Shown here one piece after another: positions 48,567-58,256 of a stretch of DNA of 64,000 nt. Each line of letters begins with the position of its first letter. Position 1 is the first letter of the stretch. Under the pieces are notes generated by a model. That model was not told the DNA's origin and made no database searches. It saw only the letters and a list, made by a program, of their open reading frames with translations. The DNA comes from Fratercula arctica (lineage: Eukaryota > Chordata > Aves > Charadriiformes > Alcidae), in the NCBI GenBank assembly GCA_947846985.1, contig CANTUZ010000025.1, forward strand, positions 8,244,100 through 8,308,099, written 5' to 3'. The position numbers and the translations under genes were made by a program.

Positions 48567-48740
48567 TGCAACAAAAGCTTGATTAATCATTTTTTGTACT
48601 ATTTTCTGTAAGCAGCCTAAAACACAGCACATGACAAGCATTGGATGACAAAGATGACATGTTTAGAAAATTTAAAACATAAGTTGCTCTATACAATCGC
48701 TCTTGAAGTGTCATACCTATGGGATTCCCCCTTTTTCTTT
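48567..48740 (-). pseudogene. P1 integrase scrap downstream of env
   Basis: The minus strand encodes, in one frame, KRGNP and RLYRATYVLNFLNMSSLS, an integrase segment. In P2 (59400-59266) the same segment follows directly from the integrase core. Here it lies on the wrong side of env, marking a recombination junction. Confidence 0.65.
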
Positions 48741-48818
48741 ATTTAAAAACTGAAAAATCAGCAAAATACACATTCTGAAGCGGTACCTGATTAAACCATA
48801 CTCTTCGCACCATTCTTT

Positions 48819-50042
48819 CTAATGCGTTTTGCAAACAGCAAAATAAGCAGGTACAATAAGCAATATTACAAATACCACGAGCAGTACAATCAAGGCTGTC
48901 TTAATCAAAGAGGCTAGCCATCCTGTAATTCCCCATAAAGCAAATAGTGCATCAAACCAAGATGTATTATCAGCAGAAACAGCATGAAGAATTTTAGCGT
49001 GTTCCCATATTTTTTGTACATCTTGAAGCACGTGACCTAATTCATCTACATAAGCACAGCAAGTGGTATTAATAAGAGTACACACCCCACCTGCATGAGC
49101 AGTAAGAATATCTAGTACCTCGTGGTTCTGCCAAACAATTTCTTTCAATGACTGAATTTCGGTCTGCATTCTGAGGATAGCGTCAGCGGTTGCATTAGCA
49201 ATGCTTTCCATTTCTGTAGAAATGTTAACTATTGCTTTCTCCAAGTGCGCGATGCCTAGTGAGGGGAGTAAGGCATGAACAAAACTATGATAACCTGTAT
49301 TGTATTGGATTAAAGGATTATTAACTCTTCGTAGGTGTCGGGACAGTGTCCAAACGCCACGAACAATGCCATGTAAGTCAGTATGATTAATAACTTGCAA
49401 GTCCGGAACCAACATGCCAAGAGTACAGTGACCAGTCCAATTCCCTGGTAGTTGCTTTCTCGCACGCTGATCACCGCATAGCCACCAGACCCCTGCTGGC
49501 AAGTCACAAGTGACAGTAATAGCAAAAGAGCGGTTTACTGCAGTTAGTCTGTAAAGAAAATCTGACCATCTACTCTCTTCAACACCGTTAGTTCTGTTAC
49601 TGGGACCTTGTTTTATGGGATCATAAGGACCATACTTTAGTTGAATGGGGATCCAGTTACCATAGGATACATTAAACATTCCAAAATCAGGTGCATTCGC
49701 AGCAGTCCATGATACTGCAGGACTGCCTTTTGTGTAATTGATAAAGAGAACAGTATCATTAATCGTCTGTAAAACAAAAGGATGATCTTGTAATGGACTG
49801 GACAGGTTCTTACATTGATAACTGGTGTTGAGCCAACTATATGGGTCATATTTGGACCAATTGACAATTGGAACTCCAATAATTGGGCTGTGAAATTGAT
49901 TGGCAGTACCACAAACCCAGCAAGAAGTAAGATTAGTAACATTCACGGCTTTTCGAACCAAGGCTATAAATGCATTACCAAGAAAAACAGAAAAGGTTAC
50001 AGGGGTCAGGACACACAGTACAAACGTCAACAACCAGCGCAT
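48819..50042 (-). CDS. env: Intact gamma-type retroviral envelope glycoprotein, 407 aa
   Basis: Start chosen at the ATG (50042), which begins a good signal peptide (MRWLLTFVLCVLTP); the open frame extends a few codons upstream without another ATG. The surface part has CWVC (residues 41-44), the CXXC-type motif that links SU to TM, a WWLCG block near 186-190, and about 15 N-glycosylation sequons over the whole protein. A minimal RxxR site (RHLR/R, about 235-239) precedes a hydrophobic fusion-peptide-like stretch (FVHALLPSLGIA). A heptad-repeat region leads to the immunosuppressive-type segment, with its QNHEVLDIL motif at 305-313, then CX6CC (C321, C328-C329). A membrane anchor spans about 379-399 with a very short tail. 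At 407 residues it is shorter than usual gamma Envs (500-650), mainly in SU. There are no stops or frameshifts, unlike every other gene in P1. A splice acceptor was not identified. It could be a surviving viral gene or a host-retained Env; sequence alone does not decide. Confidence 0.85.
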   Translation of the reverse strand: MRWLLTFVLCVLTPVTFSVFLGNAFIALVRKAVNVTNLTSCWVCGTANQFHSPIIGVPIVNWSKYDPYSWLNTSYQCKNLSSPLQDHPFVLQTINDTVLFINYTKGSPAVSWTAANAPDFGMFNVSYGNWIPIQLKYGPYDPIKQGPSNRTNGVEESRWSDFLYRLTAVNRSFAITVTCDLPAGVWWLCGDQRARKQLPGNWTGHCTLGMLVPDLQVINHTDLHGIVRGVWTLSRHLRRVNNPLIQYNTGYHSFVHALLPSLGIAHLEKAIVNISTEMESIANATADAILRMQTEIQSLKEIVWQNHEVLDILTAHAGGVCTLINTTCCAYVDELGHVLQDVQKIWEHAKILHAVSADNTSWFDALFALWGITGWLASLIKTALIVLLVVFVILLIVPAYFAVCKTH

Positions 50043-50464
50043 GTTGCTAAATAAATTCACTGTTCTAAAACTATAATGGCCCTTTCAGTTAAGTTACTTC
50101 CTTTTCCATGCGTATCTTTTCATACAGCAACACGCTTTATCCCACTTTTCTTTCTTTACTATCCACCCTCTAGGTACAAAAAGGCCCTGACTACAACAAA
50201 TTTCTGACAAAGGAATGTTTTCTTGTTCTAGGAATGTTTCTTGGCTACACTGCCTTTCGTATTGCCAGTATCTGGCTGAATTTATTACTTCATTACCCGT
50301 TACCAGTAAAATTTTCAATAAAGCAAACTTGTCCCTTTGCCTTTTAACAAAGCAACGCTCACACCTCAACCCAGCTAAGCTGGCACTTCGATACCACTGA
50401 AACCCACAGTCCGGACAATGACAGGCAACCCAAGGTTCGCATCCACCACACTGGACATCTTATA

Positions 50465-50803
50465 TCAGGAGTCCACACGAGCAGTTGAGTCATTTTCTGA
50501 GGGATTCTTTGTCAGCCATGGCTTCATCCACTTAGCGGGCAACCATTCGGGTGGATCTTCCCCTGTTGAAACACAAGCATAACCCCTTCCCCACGTGATC
50601 AAGTCATGTGGGCCCAACCACTGTCCTGTCCTGAGGTCCCGCATCAGCACTTTTGCTCCAGGACCCACCTGTTCCTGGGTCACAAGAGAACCAAAGTGCC
50701 GAAGGAGGGGTAGCATCGCAGCAGGAGTATCATCAGCAAGCTGCAAAAAGTTTAATACATATACAACTTCAGCTAATCGTGCTTCAGGGGTTTCCCCTAT
50801 CAT
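50465..50803 (-). pseudogene. P1 integrase C-terminal domain
   Basis: The open frame encodes the end of the integrase core helix (RLAEVVYVLNFLQLAD) and the SH3-like DNA-binding domain (KVLMRDLRTGQWLGPHDLI, TWGRGYACVSTG, WLPAKWMKPW), then a stop. This WGRGYACV pattern is shared by alpha- and betaretroviral integrases. Just upstream (50880-50805) another stretch encodes [19 protein letters not shown] with the catalytic glutamate. The first two aspartates of this integrase are missing, and a related core lies out of order at 51430-51736. Confidence 0.75.
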
Positions 50804-50935
50804 TCCCCCTTTTTGTTTTTGTAAAAGGCATTTTAGGGTACCGTGTGCATGCTCAACAATACTCTGACCCGTGAAAATGTATCAATTGATACATGTATAT
50901 ACCTCAAATGGCCGAATTCAGGAAGATGTGTGACA

Positions 50936-51419
50936 TTAGTTTGCCAAAGCTGTAAAGCACGTAATCCTCGGGGATTGGTGCCATAATACATAAAAACTAT
51001 GCGGTGCTATTGCTTGCTGTTTAACATTGGGCACAGGTCCCAGAGCCACTGCAGACACTAAAGCATCAGCTTGTGCATTGCCTTCTACAATAAATCCTGG
51101 TAACTGGGTATGACTTTTAATACGCATCACGTAATATTCCTGCTGTCGCTATCCAGAACAGTTTTAATACGCCAAACAGCAATTCATTGGTTACATTACC
51201 TAAGACAGCCTTGTCTAAACACTGTACCAGTCCGGCCACATAAGCTGAATCTGTTACAACGTTGACAGGGCCGGGGAAGTGCTGAAACACCATGGTCATT
51301 GCCCGTAGTTCTACGACTTGGGGCAATCCTTCTTGATGTTTGATCTTATGTTGCCATTGTGTTCCTTGTCTCCAAACAATGGCAGCTTTCCCAGTTTTTC
51401 CTGATCCGTCTGTGAACAC
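50936..51419 (-). pseudogene. P1 RNase H and start of integrase
   Basis: 51419-51117 shows VFTDGSGKTGKAAIVW (first catalytic Asp), QVVELRAMTM (Glu) and NVVTDSAYVAGLVQ (Asp). After a frameshift near 51120 the final GNAQADALVSA (Asp) follows in 51130-50936, then the beginning of integrase, which breaks off before its zinc finger. The domain looks complete but is frameshifted and lacks the reverse transcriptase that should precede it. Confidence 0.75.
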
Positions 51420-51429
51420 TGTGGGGCCT

Positions 51430-51736
51430 GTATTCTAGCAGACACATAAGCTGGTCTGTTATCAGTTTTTACAGTTTTCGGTACTCCCATGACTGCAAGG
51501 CATTGCAATCCATGTCGAATAACATCACGAGCCTTCTCTCCTGTAGGAGCAGTAGCTACAACAAGGTGAGAAAACAGATCAACTGAAACATGTACATAGC
51601 GCAAACGTCCAAATTCCATAATGTGCATAACATTGGATTGCCAAAGTTCATCAGGTGTAAGCCCTCGCGGGTTAACCCCTGCAAACGATGGCAGAGGAGC
51701 CAGCTGCTGACAGCGCAAACGACCCTGTGAAATCAA
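51430..51736 (-). pseudogene. P1 integrase core, out of order upstream of RNase H
   Basis: Encodes the end of the zinc-finger domain (RCQQLAPLP, with one Cys of the CxxC pair lost), GLTPDELWQSNVMHI where the first catalytic Asp is replaced (WQSN for the usual WQMD/WQTD), YVHVSVDLFSHLVVA, and KTDNRPAYVSARIQA with the second catalytic Asp. The sequence then switches into RNase H, so the glutamate helix is absent. In P2 the corresponding frame continues normally. Confidence 0.75.
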
Positions 51737-51940
51737 TCATGCTAACATTTCAATCATCGTAGTTACTGTTTTTGAAAAGGTATGTGGCAAAAATACTCAC
51801 TCTAATGCAGTCAGGCTCTTTGCGAGTGCATCATCCCACTGTCCTATCAGGGCGTAAGGTTGAAATTCTTGATATATCATAAACAAATCTGCAGTGTGCT
51901 GTAATGCCTTCTGAGCTGTTGGGGCTAATGAACGTGGAAC

Positions 51941-52260
51941 CTACCAGGGAGGGGGGGCAGGCAGACACAGCGCTTCAGGGTGTCCCCTGTATCTTCAAAG
52001 TGCGCTCCTGTCTATCCCCCTCTCTCCGACCCGAGACAGCCCCCTTATATCCTGCCCCGGATTGAGTGGAAAAGTACAGGCTAGGGTCACTGCATGCGTG
52101 GCCAGCGCATGCAGTGAGCCTCACCAGACTCATGATCCAGCTTTGCTAACTGCGGATGTCTGATACCTGACTACCTTGTACTCCCTCCTTGTTATCTTCT
52201 TTGAAAGTTAGGTTCTCATGGATACAGATATAGTTTTTCAGCAACAGTACTGAGTCCCTT
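51941..52260 (-). promoter_or_regulatory. Internal promoter-like LTR segment with TATA box and dyad
   Basis: The minus strand reads GGATATAAGGGGGCTG (TATA at 52050-52045), followed by purine-rich and C-rich sequence like an LTR R/U5. Upstream, at 52088-52116, is a perfect 11-bp inverted repeat (CACTGCATGCG / CGCATGCAGTG) with a 7-base centre. P2 has the same segment at about 60053-60260. It does not match LTR families C or D, so it may come from another element's LTR. Confidence 0.5.
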
Positions 52261-52312
52261 TTTCCCAACATGTATACTGGGTTTGGTTCAACTAGGAATT
52301 TTCCATCGTGTC

Positions 52313-52797
52313 TCACTCGAACCATCCTCTATTATCCCTTACACATGCCACCCCATGGCCCATAGTTGGGACACGACGATATTCTACAACTCGTACAAGG
52401 GTATGATGCAAAGCGACATCTACAACTGATTGTATAATGCTTATTAAACATAGCAAACAGCATACTAAACATAACAGACAGATTCCTTCCACACAGGCAA
52501 TGAGTATAATTTCCTTCAACCAACCCCACCCCCAAGTCCATCCAGCAAAGAGATTTCACCCAGCGGTCTCCACAAGTTGCTGACTCGGTCGGTGCAGTTC
52601 TTGCAACTGGGCATGGATGGATTTGGAGTGGTCACTTAGATTCATACAACACAGTCCTTTAAAATCTTGACAACCGTGTCCGTGAGCTAAAAGCAAAAAA
52701 TCAATAGCAGCTCTGTTTTGCAGTGTTGCATGTTGAATACTATCTACATCTAGCAATAACTCAGAAATAGCTGTACTAGTAGCATTACTAAACTTAT
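52313..52797 (-). pseudogene. P1 alpharetrovirus-like Env TM subunit remnant
   Basis: The minus-strand frame shows [40 protein letters not shown] with a CX6CC motif, and [15 protein letters not shown] then interrupts, and the same frame continues with a Trp-rich juxtamembrane stretch, a hydrophobic anchor (CLLCLVCCLLCLISII) and a cytoplasmic tail. This is the layout of the gp37-type TM of alpharetroviruses. No surface subunit precedes it; an LTR-D fragment is fused to its 5' side. It lies upstream of pol sequence, opposite to normal gene order, and is a second env-derived segment besides the env at 48819. Confidence 0.75.
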
Positions 52798-53111
52798 CCT
52801 TGGCAGCGAGAGAGTCCTTGTTTTCAAGAATCCTTGGCAGCGAAAGAGTCCTTGTTAGCAAGAGCGCATGCGGACTCCCTGTTCTTGCTGGTACTGTGCT
52901 TTGATCTTCTTCCACAACAGGCCAGGATTCTCAAGCAGCTAGATAAGGTGTCCTTGAGTCCATTACAGACTTATGTCATCTAAGCGTTTTTCTTGCAAGC
53001 ACCCGAGACTGAATAACAATTAGTGTGATAGATGTGTTTTCCAGCACCCAGGTGCGAGTCCCTTGAGCGTATTTACAATCCTCCTTGCTGATCTTCCGTT
53101 GCTTTCCCATA
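52798..53111 (-). mobile_element. LTR-D fragment inside P1
   Basis: Aligns with the solo LTR at 41767 from TATGGGAAAGCAACGG to CTCGCTGCCAAGGA. About 31 bases that include the TATA-like AAATAC region (present at 58490-58521) are deleted. The duplicated AACAAGGACTC/GCTGCCAAGGA units remain. An open frame (52915-52556) runs from this fragment into the TM remnant. Confidence 0.8.
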
Positions 53112-53999
53112 TTCCACCCCCTCGCTCAAGAGACCGCTTCTGCTGGGGTTCATTTAGTCTCGCAGGGTATAACACAGAGTAATTTACAAAGGCGTGCAAT
53201 AACATATATACATATAGGAAAAAAAAAACAAACCCAAAACATATCTCTATAGTACTGCTTGAATCAGGTGTCCTATTTCTCTTTTTCTGCCACTTTCTCG
53301 TAGTGCGTATGGCGTACTTTTGTGCTAATGCGGCACATTTCCCTTCTAATTGTTCCCTTTTTTTTCTTTTCCTTTTTTTTCTTTTTTCTTTTTTCCCTTT
53401 TTTCTTTTCCTTTATTTCTTTTCTTTTCTTTTCTTTTCTTTTTTCTTTTTTTTTCTTTTTTTTTTTCTTTTTTTTTTTCTTTTTTTTCTTTGTTTTCTTT
53501 TTTTTCCTTATCACTTATGGCTGACATAAAAGTCTGCCTTGCAACAAGAGCTCACCCTTAAGTTTCTCATTTTCCTACAGAGCATCCTATAGATTTTAGC
53601 TTAACTCCTTTTCCCAGTCAACCATGATCTTATAGGCAAACAACCAGCCATACGCCCTGCATGGGTAAGCCGTTCCCGAGAGCATAAGCATGTCGGCTGG
53701 TGAAAACTCCCCCAATATTTCAGGACTTCCATCGGTTCTACGGCCCATCATGGTCTATCTACCTGGGGTGCACTCGCCTTACGTCTAAACATTGTGTATA
53801 TACAAACTTCTTCACTTGACGGAGTGTCAGCCCTAGTCACGTATGAGAACAGTACCACACCGGGCAGAACACCTGCTCAAGCGGAGTCACCAAACGACAC
53901 TGCACACAGCAACAAACAAACAGTAGCACAGATGCTGATCAGCAGGTATAAGCTGGCACCCACACACACTTACACAGCAGACATACAAAACCACCACTT
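53112..53999 (-). other. P1 unassigned internal region with long pyrimidine tract
   Basis: No standard retroviral domain is recognised. The minus strand has one coiled-coil-like stretch (QENEKLKGELLLQRQTFMS across frames) near 53590-53530, then the A-rich complement of the tract. Corresponds to 61225-61990 in P2. Confidence 0.5.
53357..53512 (+). repeat. T/C-rich microsatellite, about 155 bp
   Basis: Almost pure TTTTC/TTTTTTC-type repeats. The same site in P2 is only a run of about 20 T (61473-61492). The tract creates Lys-rich open frames on the minus strand that are not considered genes. Confidence 0.9.
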
Positions 54000-55680
54000 C
54001 TATCTCAGGGAGACGGCTGGGGAGGGGAGGGGGTGAGACAGGCAGCAGCGGGAGCGAAGCGGCTCCGGCTCCGTCCTTCTCCCCCGACATTCTGACAATA
54101 CACTGCAATACCCCGATTCCGGCTGCGCACGCATAAGCGGTTGAGAAGGAGGACCAGACGCGATACCTGGCGCGAATGGAGGAGGCTTAAGAATGGAGGA
54201 ACGCGATAATGACTTTCGTCTCTGTTGCTGTAAAATCTCCTCCGCAGTTGGAGCAGAGGCAGCCATAGCTTTAATCGGGGTTAGAGGTGGACATAAATCA
54301 GGTTCAATCTCTGGATTTATTGGGCCAGGATCAAAGGGATCTTCTGGCTCTTCACCTCCTGAATTCTGTTTTTGGTAATGTTTTTCAGAATTGGGAATTT
54401 GAGCATATTTAGGCTGAGGGTCTGCAACTGGGGATGTCATTTCGAGAGACTGAGGTTCCTCTGGGGGAGCTTGTGGTGCCCCTCCAGCCAACCCCTTGCA
54501 GGGCTTGCTCTGCGGGATGCATTGCTCGTATGGCAGTGTATATGGTTCACCAAGTAACTATTATTCCTCTGGCAAGGACAAGTGCAGCGTCTCCCGCGTT
54601 TGCAATTCCTCCCCCACTTTTAGCCACTGAGCCAAATCGTAGGACCCCCCTTCAGGGAACCATGAGCAATAATCACGTATCCATACAAGCAAAAAATTTC
54701 CGAGTCAAATACTCATTTGCATCCTATGAACCCATCTCCGCTTCTTCTAGCATAGTACAAATCCATCTCCTCACTTTCTGTTCTTTAACACTATCTCCCT
54801 TTTCTGATACATTACACTATTGCGTATCCCCAGACTCATCCGCTGCTGCCCCAGACAGATCACCCGTTCCCAGACTCCCACACACCCTCTCCTCAACCGC
54901 CTGCAAACCCTCCTTGATAACCTCATAAGCCTTTTTATAAGCAGCCCGTATCGTGCCTGCTTTCGAACCCTTATCAAGTCTCTGCATTTCCGCGAGCAAT
55001 TGCTGCATAGTGTTCTGTTGTTCGCGGAGAGCGTCACGGAGCTCCGCAGTATCTTTAGGTGGATAGATGGTTTTCGGACGAACATCCTCAGAGGATGATG
55101 ATGTTTCCATAGGCTGAGGAGAGTCGGGGGGAAACTGCGTGGATGACTCCGGTAGACCAGAGTACGGTGGGGCAGTCGGTTGCGGAGGCGTGAGAGGTGG
55201 TGGCGAAAATGTCCATCTGTCAGACGCCCCCCAGAACTCCTTTTCTGACTGTTTTATCACAGGAAATGCATCTGGCAGCGAGCTGGTTTCGTCTTCGCCC
55301 GCCGCGTCTAGAACTTGCCGAGCTGTGCCGCAATAACAGCTGATCCATGCATGCCTGCAACCAGTCCCTTCACCTGTCGATAAGTGCCTGCCAGGTTCCA
55401 GGCTTCCTTATTCTCTGACTGCACTGCTTCCCACATTTCCACTCCAATTCGAGTCCATGTTGAAAGGTCAAACAACTGACTCGGATTTCTGAGCAATCCT
55501 CGTCATCGGCACCAAGATAATAGTGCCAGTATTGCACCCTCACTGAGGTTTTCCCCGGCATTTTTTGCCAGCTGCAGCAAACTTTGTACCGCTGCTTTTT
55601 CCACTGCTGATACAGCCAAACCCATACTACCGATCCCACTCTAGGTGGCTCCCACTTTTTTGTGGCTCCCACTTTTTCCG
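54000..55680 (-). pseudogene. P1 gag remnant (matrix/p10-like region)
   Basis: The minus strand carries in order: WTRIGVEMWEAVQSENKEAW (55466-55407), RWTFSPPPLTPPQ, PTAPPYSGLPE containing a PTAP late motif overlapping a PPY, a heptad-like region (ELRDALREQQNTMQQLLAEM), then after frame breaks MHPAEQALQG-type sequence and a Pro-rich part (54491-54000; DPFDPGPINPEIEPDLCPPL). The start codon region is missing: the sequence jumps into the leader at about 55720. Stops at 54817 and frameshifts destroy the frame, and no capsid major homology region is seen. It was probably matrix and p10/p12 equivalents. Confidence 0.7.
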
Positions 55681-55787
55681 TGGCTTCCGCGGATCCTCTC
55701 CTGCCTCTCTCGGGCAGCCTGGCTTACCTTCTTGCCGGCCGGTAGTATCCCCGCGTTTCTTCTCCAGCCTTTGGTCCAACAACGCTT

Positions 55788-55805
55788 ATCACGTCGGAGT
55801 CACCA
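55788..55805 (-). other. P1 primer-binding site, tRNA-Trp
   Basis: The minus strand reads TGGTGACTCCGACGTGAT two bases after the 5' LTR. It differs by one base from the tRNA-Trp primer site of avian leukosis/sarcoma viruses (TGGTGACCCCGACGTGAT). The CTCC/CCCC change could be decay. Confidence 0.85.
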
Positions 55806-55807
55806 TT

Positions 55808-56220
55808 TGCCGGGTCTCTAAGTCGACTCTGAGTCATGCGGGCAATGGGAAAGATGAACACACCAATATGATGCAAGTCAATTCCAACTTTATTCAGCCT
55901 AAGTGTTACATTTATAGTATTATGCTTTCTGTTCACGTGCTCTAACTCCTATTGATTGGCTGCATGCTATCTTCACGAGCTGTCCACGCACAGGCAGCAT
56001 CCTGCTGATAGGTTGAAGGTCGATTGCCACGCGCTTCTCACTGTCTTCTAACTGGTCGTCTCTGACTGTTCACGCGGAGCAGCAGCTTTGCTTTTCACAT
56101 TCCTTTCCTTGCTGGTATCTCCTGACACTTGCTTATCTTTTCTCTCAAGGTGCCTCTCATGGGTACAGCTTTGTCTCATCGAGGCCAAACAGATTCCCTA
56201 TGCTACTCTCTATCTCCACA
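55808..56220 (-). mobile_element. P1 5' LTR (family C)
   Basis: 413 bp, with CTATAAA (55917-55911) and AATAAA (55894-55889) on the minus strand. Paired with the 3' LTR; flanked outside by ACAGTA. As the 5' LTR it would drive P1 transcription if still active. Confidence 0.9.
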
Positions 56221-56226
56221 ACAGTA

Positions 56227-58256
56227 ATAACAAGAATTAATATATTGGTTGCTTTTTCCTGCTTGCTTATGGGAATGACTGATTTGTATGAAAAAAAAAG
56301 AAATATGCTTGTACCATAGAAAGGCTTGATAACATCAGCTGGTTAAAGGAAAAATATTTTTTTTTTAATTCACCAGAACCTTATTTTCATTAGCTGTGTG
56401 AAAAAGTGTTGCCTGGTTTCTCCGATACTAGGAAAGCAGAATTCCTCAATGCTGTTCTCCTTTCTGTTTTCTGTTTCCTGCAGATCTAGTTGATAATACT
56501 CAAAGGTCACATGATTGATGTGTTTGCCGCTGGAGACCATTCGCAGCACAGTATTGTCACAGCCAATCTTCATTTGGGCTAATTAGGGAAGAGAGAGATA
56601 GAGGAGATATAAAGACACATTTATATGAGAGAGAAAGAATATATAGTGTTGGGAATTAAAAAGCACTAATACATACAATTTTGGAAACAAAGCAAATTTG
56701 TGTGCAGTAATGACTGGCCAGTGGTGGTATTGCTGACTAAATACCTTCTTTTCTATTTGTTAGTTTTACTTTATAATGGCTCATTTCCTCAAATGCTGTA
56801 GCCTTTACTCATGCAAATGCCACTCCCCATCCACCTGCAATCGCATGTATGCATAGATATACATGACACAGAAGTCTGTACGTGTTTACACTTGGGAAAG
56901 TATGCTACCATTAGATACTGTGAGCAATGGGTAAGGTTAATGGCACCCTGTCCTGGAGCTATCCGAAATTAACAATATTTAAATGATTCCTGTTAGAGGG
57001 ATGAGTGGTTTTGTGTGGTGATAGTAAAGAGGTTCTTCACAGTAACAAAGGTATGTGAGAGTCCCACCACAACAAAGTCAAATGGCAGTGCCCAATGTAT
57101 GGATCCACTCTGGGGGAAATCAAGCATATCAGTAACCACTGTTTTAGACAAGCCATTTGAGCAGGGTTTTGGCAAAGCCTGTTTTTATTTGGGGAACTCA
57201 TAGCATCTTTCCCACTGGAGGAGAAATACAGTGGGTCACTGAGAGAGCTGGAGTCACCAAGATGGGATTTCTCTTCCTTCACACTGCCAGGAAAGCACAT
57301 TTTAATCTCATCACAGTGCTCAGTATTTGCTCAGCACCAGTGCTTGCTGGTTAAAACTTTGAACGGTGCCTGGACCATTAAGCTGTGGTGTGATGAAAGG
57401 CAAGGGAGATGTCAGGGGTGAAGTGCCAGGCACATTCCTGCTTTCTAACCCTGCAGAAATGCCGCTCTTCCTGTGCACTTATTCATACTCCTGAGGTACA
57501 ACTGATGCCGCAGGGGCTGGTCTTTCACATCACTGCGACACTTTGTACTTTGCTGTATTGAATATTAGGGAAACTGGGAATTCTTATTTTTATGTAGAGA
57601 AAAAAAGTCACTGACCTGACATGATTGTGAAAAAGGTTCAGAGCTCCCACAGGGTTCAAAGCAGAGAGTAGGAGCTCTGAGGCTTTTTGGGGTATGTTTT
57701 ACCCCTGCAGCAGAAAAGGAGTCTTTGGGAACACTGTTTAAGTGAGAAAAAAATCCTTAATTGAAAATGTAACCACTCTGCATTCATTTGTTATGAATTC
57801 CCAGGCTCATTTGCCTGTTGACACTCTAATAATCATACTTGTCATAGGACAAGTGTTTTAAAAATATATATAACTTCACCTTGTTACAATGATTACTACA
57901 GGGGCAAGTGAAGGCGGTCATGGGTGTGCTGTATCACACACCCTAGCTGCAGGCTCGAATAGCTTTAGCTCTCATTATTTGCTACATGTGAAGTTCACCG
58001 GTCTAGCAGGAAATCTGGGTGTGTGGGGGCTCTGCATGACTCCCCCTGGTTAATTATTTTATCATGCAGAGGTAAGTGGAAGGAGTTCTCACCAGACCCA
58101 TTAAAAGAGTGACAGAGATCAGCTAGCGGAAACATCTTGGACGTAAGACAGTTCCTCCCAACAGCTCTATAAAATCTCCCACTCCTGCACAGCCTGCTGA
58201 TGGTTTCTAAAAACACAGAGATTAAAAGTTATTTATCATTTATTTTCAAAATGTAG
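56227..58256. other. Mostly unassigned sequence between the two proviruses
   Basis: About 2 kb, apparently single-copy. It contains only the candidate exon described separately. Confidence 0.4.
56370..56578 (-). CDS. Candidate terminal exon of an unidentified host gene
   Basis: On the minus strand a strong pyrimidine tract (CTCTATCTCTCTCTTCCC) and TAATTAG precede an open segment of 69 codons plus stop (TGA at 56372-56370). The peptide begins QMKIGCDNTVLRMVSSGKHI and continues NHVTFEYYQLDLQE. It has balanced, protein-like composition, unlike nearby chance frames. I do not recognise the family. It could be a terminal exon, or an internal exon whose donor I cannot place. The ATG at 56573 may be internal. 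The region is not repeated elsewhere here. Decayed pseudogene or chance remain possible. Confidence 0.35.

Larger units (their letters stand above)
48132..56220 (-). mobile_element. Complete mosaic provirus P1 (alpharetrovirus-like/ERVK group), TSD ACAGTA
   Basis: 8089 bp on the minus strand, flanked by ACAGTA at 48126-48131 and 56221-56226. Both LTRs are 413 bp. I count 11 differences, nearly all transitions (about 2.7%). Primer site and polypurine tract are in place. Order 5' to 3': LTR, primer site, gag remnant, pyrimidine-tract region, LTR-D fragment, alpha-type TM remnant, promoter-like segment, integrase core, RNase H, integrase C-terminus, intact gamma-type env, integrase scrap, polypurine tract, LTR. 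Capsid, protease and reverse transcriptase are not recognisable, so it cannot move on its own. Confidence 0.9.

Noticed and set aside
53020..53527. Lys-rich minus-strand frames of 84 and 164 codons
   Set aside because: Produced by the pyrimidine microsatellite; the P2 counterpart lacks them.
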